Source: an uncultured Alcaligenaceae bacterium (lineage in GTDB: Bacteria; Pseudomonadota; Gammaproteobacteria; Burkholderiales; Burkholderiaceae_B). Taken from it: 7,596 bases of DNA. Positions 5,902-7,596 of this stretch are shown piece after piece; position 1 is the first letter of the stretch; each line of letters starts with the position of its first letter. Made by a program: the position numbers and the translations under genes. The stretch covers positions 1 to 7,596 of the forward strand of contig CALCPT010000447.1 of NCBI GenBank assembly GCA_937897265.1, given 5' to 3'. Under the pieces are notes generated by a model. It did no database searches and was not told the origin of the DNA. It saw only the letters and a list, made by a program, of their open reading frames with translations.

Positions 5902-6162
5902 TCAAGGCTTGTGACGCTTGAGCTCAAGTTTTGCAAGCTCCCGATAGGTCTCGGTTGTCTCAATAAATTTATCAAAACTGTAATGCGCGTTTGCATATTC
6001 AGTTAGCGCCTTTCCCGCTTTTTTAGGAGCATTCGTGTCAAGGTCGAGTTGCTCTTTGCGCCAGTTCAAAAAAATCTTTAAAACAAAATTATTCCAGTCA
6101 TCCTCTGTCGCATCGCGGGTGTTGCCCGAGCAATAAGCCACCCAGCGTTTTTGTACGTTCAT
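5902..6162 (-). CDS. Unrecognised 86-residue protein
   Basis: I do not recognise this family. The product is a soluble, mostly polar small protein without signal peptide or membrane segment. It is aromatic-rich (W7, then W residues in DDWNNFV and LNWRKEQ) and has one Cys in YCSGN. The C-terminal half (FDKFIETTETYRELAKLELKRHKP) looks helical and basic. It is likely real: the ATG at 6162 has a strong AGGAG ribosome site 7 nt upstream, no other gene overlaps it, and codon use resembles its neighbours. It lies upstream of the glycosyltransferase on the same strand but is separated from it by a hairpin and a separate Pho promoter. Its own upstream region shows no clear Pho box. A function linked to phosphate starvation is only guilt by location. 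Confidence 0.7.
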   Translation of the reverse strand: MNVQKRWVAYCSGNTRDATEDDWNNFVLKIFLNWRKEQLDLDTNAPKKAGKALTEYANAHYSFDKFIETTETYRELAKLELKRHKP

Positions 6163-6194
6163 TTTTCACTCCTAGCTTGAGGCTACGAAGCTGA

Positions 6195-6209
6195 TGCTGC
6201 GGCGCAGCA
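6195..6209. repeat. 15-bp perfect inverted repeat in the small gene's leader
   Basis: TGCTGCG (6195-6201) and CGCAGCA (6203-6209) mirror each other around G6202. The site is 32 bp upstream of the 86-residue gene's start. The odd symmetry with a single central base suits a protein-binding operator more than an RNA hairpin. No regulator can be named. Confidence 0.45.
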
Positions 6210-6353
6210 CCCAAGATTCGCACCATAGAGTACTAAGTGAATATGCGTTTTTTGTGACAAAGTGACTTTTTGGCATCTGAGCGTGTGCAAGATAATTGTT
6301 GATGTCATGGATTCGTCGAGCTCAGCAAGAGGTTGTGCGCTGAAACCGATACC

Positions 6354-6398
6354 TTGTGACTAGGGGTTCACATGTTTGTCATGGTGTTGCAGCAAAAT
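6354..6398 (+). promoter_or_regulatory. Pho box and -10 of the binding-protein gene
   Basis: Three units lie in 11-bp register: TTGTGAC (6354-6360, 4/7 to CTGTCAT), GGTTCAC (6365-6371, 3/7) and TTGTCAT (6376-6382, 6/7). Exactly 10 bp after the last unit is CAAAAT (6393-6398), a 4/6 match to TATAAT. This is the same geometry as at the two lipid-remodelling promoters. A start near 6405 leaves a leader of about 60 nt. The individual units are weaker than at plcP, so confidence is moderate. Confidence 0.6.
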
Positions 6399-6465
6399 AG
6401 ACATCCATCCCGCTAGAGTCTATGCGGCATTGTTGTGTATTCGAAATGATTAAGGGTTACGAAAT

Positions 6466-7476
6466 ATGAAAGCTCTGATGAATAAGATGTTGCGGGTCGG
6501 GTTGTTTAGTCTTGCATTCTCTTCTAGTGTTGCGATGGCGCAGTCTGCAATCTGCTACAACTGCCCGCCCGAGTGGGCAGACTGGGGTTCGCAGCTCAAG
6601 GCAATCAAGTCTAAAACTGGTATCACCGTACCGCCTGACAATAAGAACTCTGGTCAGTCACTTGCGCAACTTGTTGCTGAAAAAAATAGTCCTGTGGCAG
6701 ACGTGACGTATTTAGGTGTGACCTTTGGCATTCAGGCTGCAGCGGACGGAGTCGTCACGCCCTTTAAGCCAGCGGCCTGGAATGACATTCCAGATGCTTT
6801 GAAGGACCCAGCAGGTAACTGGTTCACGATTCATTCAGGTACCTTAGGCTTTATGGTCAACGTTGATGCGCTCAAAGGTAAGCCTATTCCTCAATCATGG
6901 GCTGACTTGCTCAAGCCAGAATACAAAGGCTTGATTGGCTATTTAGACCCGGCTTCGGCTTTTGTGGGCTACGTTGGGGCCGTGGCGATCAATCAAGCGC
7001 GAGGTGGTTCGCTTGAGAATTTTGGGCCCGCGATTGAGTATTTCACAGCACTGAAAAAAAATGAGCCGATTGTGCCCAAGCAAACGTCTTATGCACGTGT
7101 GTTGTCTGGCGAGATTGCGATTTTGCTTGACTACGATTTCAATGCTTATCGTGCCAAATACAAAGATAAGGCGAATGTGGCTTTTGTGATTCCTACTGAG
7201 GGCACGTTAGTTGTCCCTTATGTGATGAGTCTTGTTAATAAAGGTCCAAATGCCGAGAACGGTAAAAAAGTTCTTGATTTTGTTTTGTCAGATGAAGGAC
7301 AAGCAATTTGGGCAAACGCCTATCTGCGTCCTGTACGGGTGTCGGCTGTTCCGGCAGAGGTGCAAGCCCGCTTCTTACCCGCTGCAGACTATGCACGCGC
7401 CAAGACAGTCGATTACGGTCAAATGGCTAAAGTGCAAAAGATGTTTTCAGAACGGTATTTAAAAGACGTGCAATAG
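6466..7476 (+). CDS. Periplasmic solute-binding protein of an ABC importer (iron/putrescine/aminoethylphosphonate-type fold)
   Basis: The 336-residue protein begins with a Sec signal peptide: basic MKALMNKMLR, a hydrophobic core, and AMA cleavage after residue 25. The mature part has the class of fold shared by Fe3+, polyamine and 2-aminoethylphosphonate binders. Markers are TGITV at 51-55, SGQSLAQLVAEKNSPVADV at 62-80, SWADLLKPEYKGLIG mid-protein and the late VPYVMSLVNKGPNAENGKKVLDFVLS, similar to the corresponding part of PhnS. Two cysteines close to the new N terminus (C30, C33) could form a disulfide in the periplasm. An organophosphorus substrate such as 2-aminoethylphosphonate is inferred from the Pho box and the neighbouring C-P lyase genes. 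Residues alone do not settle it; iron or polyamine remain possible. AAGGG lies 9 nt before the ATG. A terminator-like hairpin and a permease frame follow. Confidence 0.85.
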   Translation: MKALMNKMLRVGLFSLAFSSSVAMAQSAICYNCPPEWADWGSQLKAIKSKTGITVPPDNKNSGQSLAQLVAEKNSPVADVTYLGVTFGIQAAADGVVTPFKPAAWNDIPDALKDPAGNWFTIHSGTLGFMVNVDALKGKPIPQSWADLLKPEYKGLIGYLDPASAFVGYVGAVAINQARGGSLENFGPAIEYFTALKKNEPIVPKQTSYARVLSGEIAILLDYDFNAYRAKYKDKANVAFVIPTEGTLVVPYVMSLVNKGPNAENGKKVLDFVLSDEGQAIWANAYLRPVRVSAVPAEVQARFLPAADYARAKTVDYGQMAKVQKMFSERYLKDVQ

Positions 7477-7506
7477 CACGCTTGCCAATATGACTGTCTT
7501 CATAGC

Positions 7507-7596
7507 GTGGTAACGCTCTCTGTACAACGGCTGGCCTGTTTCATGCCAGTCGTTGTCATTTTTTTTGCGTGTTGGTTATTGCCAATGGTATGGCTT
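7507..7596 (+). CDS. Start of a membrane protein, probably the ABC permease (cut by the window edge)
   Basis: Thirty codons are visible from GTG at 7507, in the same frame as the binding-protein gene and 30 nt after its stop. Residues 11-30 are strongly hydrophobic (CFMPVVVIFFACWLLPMVWL). They resemble the first transmembrane helix of iron/aminoethylphosphonate-type permeases, where a (L/M)P---FF---WLLP- pattern is common. The true start is unsure: GTG 7507 lacks a clear ribosome site, and ATG 7543 lies further in. A strong terminator hairpin overlaps codons 6-20, which is unusual. If this is the permease, it would carry the substrate delivered by the upstream binding protein. Confidence 0.6.
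   Translation, partial: MVTLSVQRLACFMPVVVIFFACWLLPMVWL
7524..7566 (+). terminator. Intrinsic terminator or attenuator after the binding-protein gene
   Basis: ACAACGGCTGGC (7524-7535) pairs with GCCAGTCGTTGT (7545-7556): 12 pairs including one G-U, with a 9-nt loop. After CA comes a run of eight T (7559-7566). This is a textbook rho-independent terminator 48 nt past the binding-protein stop. It overlaps the predicted start of the permease frame. It would let the binding protein be made in excess over the permease, a usual need in such importers. Confidence 0.85.

Larger units (their letters stand above)
6163..6465. other. 303-bp divergent intergenic region
   Basis: This gap separates the minus-strand small gene from the plus-strand binding-protein gene. 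It holds the ribosome site of the small gene (AGGAG in the first 15 bases, minus strand), a 15-bp inverted repeat (6195-6209), a short direct repeat GTGAC-AAA-GTGAC (6254-6266) and the Pho box and -10 of the binding-protein gene (6354-6398). A lone ATGTCAT at 6302-6308 resembles a PhoB unit but has only a poor partner 11 bp on. No convincing sigma-70 promoter for the small gene was found. No further gene is seen. Confidence 0.6.

Noticed and set aside
6302..6319. Possible extra Pho box (ATGTCAT, then TCGTCGA 11 bp on)
   Set aside because: The second unit matches only 3 of 7 bases and no -10 follows at 10 bp, unlike the other Pho promoters here.
1..7596. CRISPR arrays, tRNA/rRNA genes, insertion sequences
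   Set aside because: No regular spaced repeats, no cloverleaf-like or rRNA-like sequence, and no transposase or terminal repeats were seen.

Overview
The window looks like a phosphate-starvation gene cluster from a mid-GC (about 50%) proteobacterium. A beta- or gammaproteobacterium is likely from the gene set, the PhoB-type promoters and the ATGA/GTGA-type gene overlaps, but the taxonomic call is weak.

Layout. On the minus strand, from 2741 down to the left edge, lies a tight operon phnG-phnH-phnI-phnJ, the core of C-P lyase for phosphonate breakdown. Divergent from it at 2855-3610 is a DUF1045-type phosphonate-locus protein of the 2H phosphoesterase fold. Next comes a convergent pair. The first is a plcP-like metallophosphoesterase (3706-4521, +). 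The second is a GT28/MGDG-synthase-like diacylglycerol glycosyltransferase (4652-5803, -). This pairing is the known membrane lipid remodelling route, which replaces phospholipid with glycolipid when phosphate is scarce. An unrecognised 86-residue protein (5902-6162, -) follows. The right end holds a periplasmic solute-binding protein of an ABC importer (6466-7476, +) and the first 30 codons of a membrane protein, probably its permease.

Regulation. Pho boxes (7-bp units related to CTGTCAT repeated every 11 bp) can be read directly upstream of plcP (four units), the glycosyltransferase (two units) and the binding protein (three units). In each case a -10-like hexamer lies exactly 10 bp past the box. 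In plcP and the glycosyltransferase the box ends exactly 24 bp before the ATG, which predicts leaderless or nearly leaderless transcripts. So phosphonate use, phospholipid salvage and organophosphorus uptake appear to be run together.

Oddities. The phnJ reading frame at the left edge is a chimera. Residues 1-94 are PhnJ, but residues from about 95 on resemble the GcvT-like domain of dimethylglycine/sarcosine dehydrogenases. Separately, third-position GC jumps from about 35% to about 81% at codon 60/61. This is either an assembly or amplification artefact or a real recombination event. At the right end, a strong intrinsic-terminator hairpin overlaps the start of the permease frame, suggesting attenuation between binding protein and permease.
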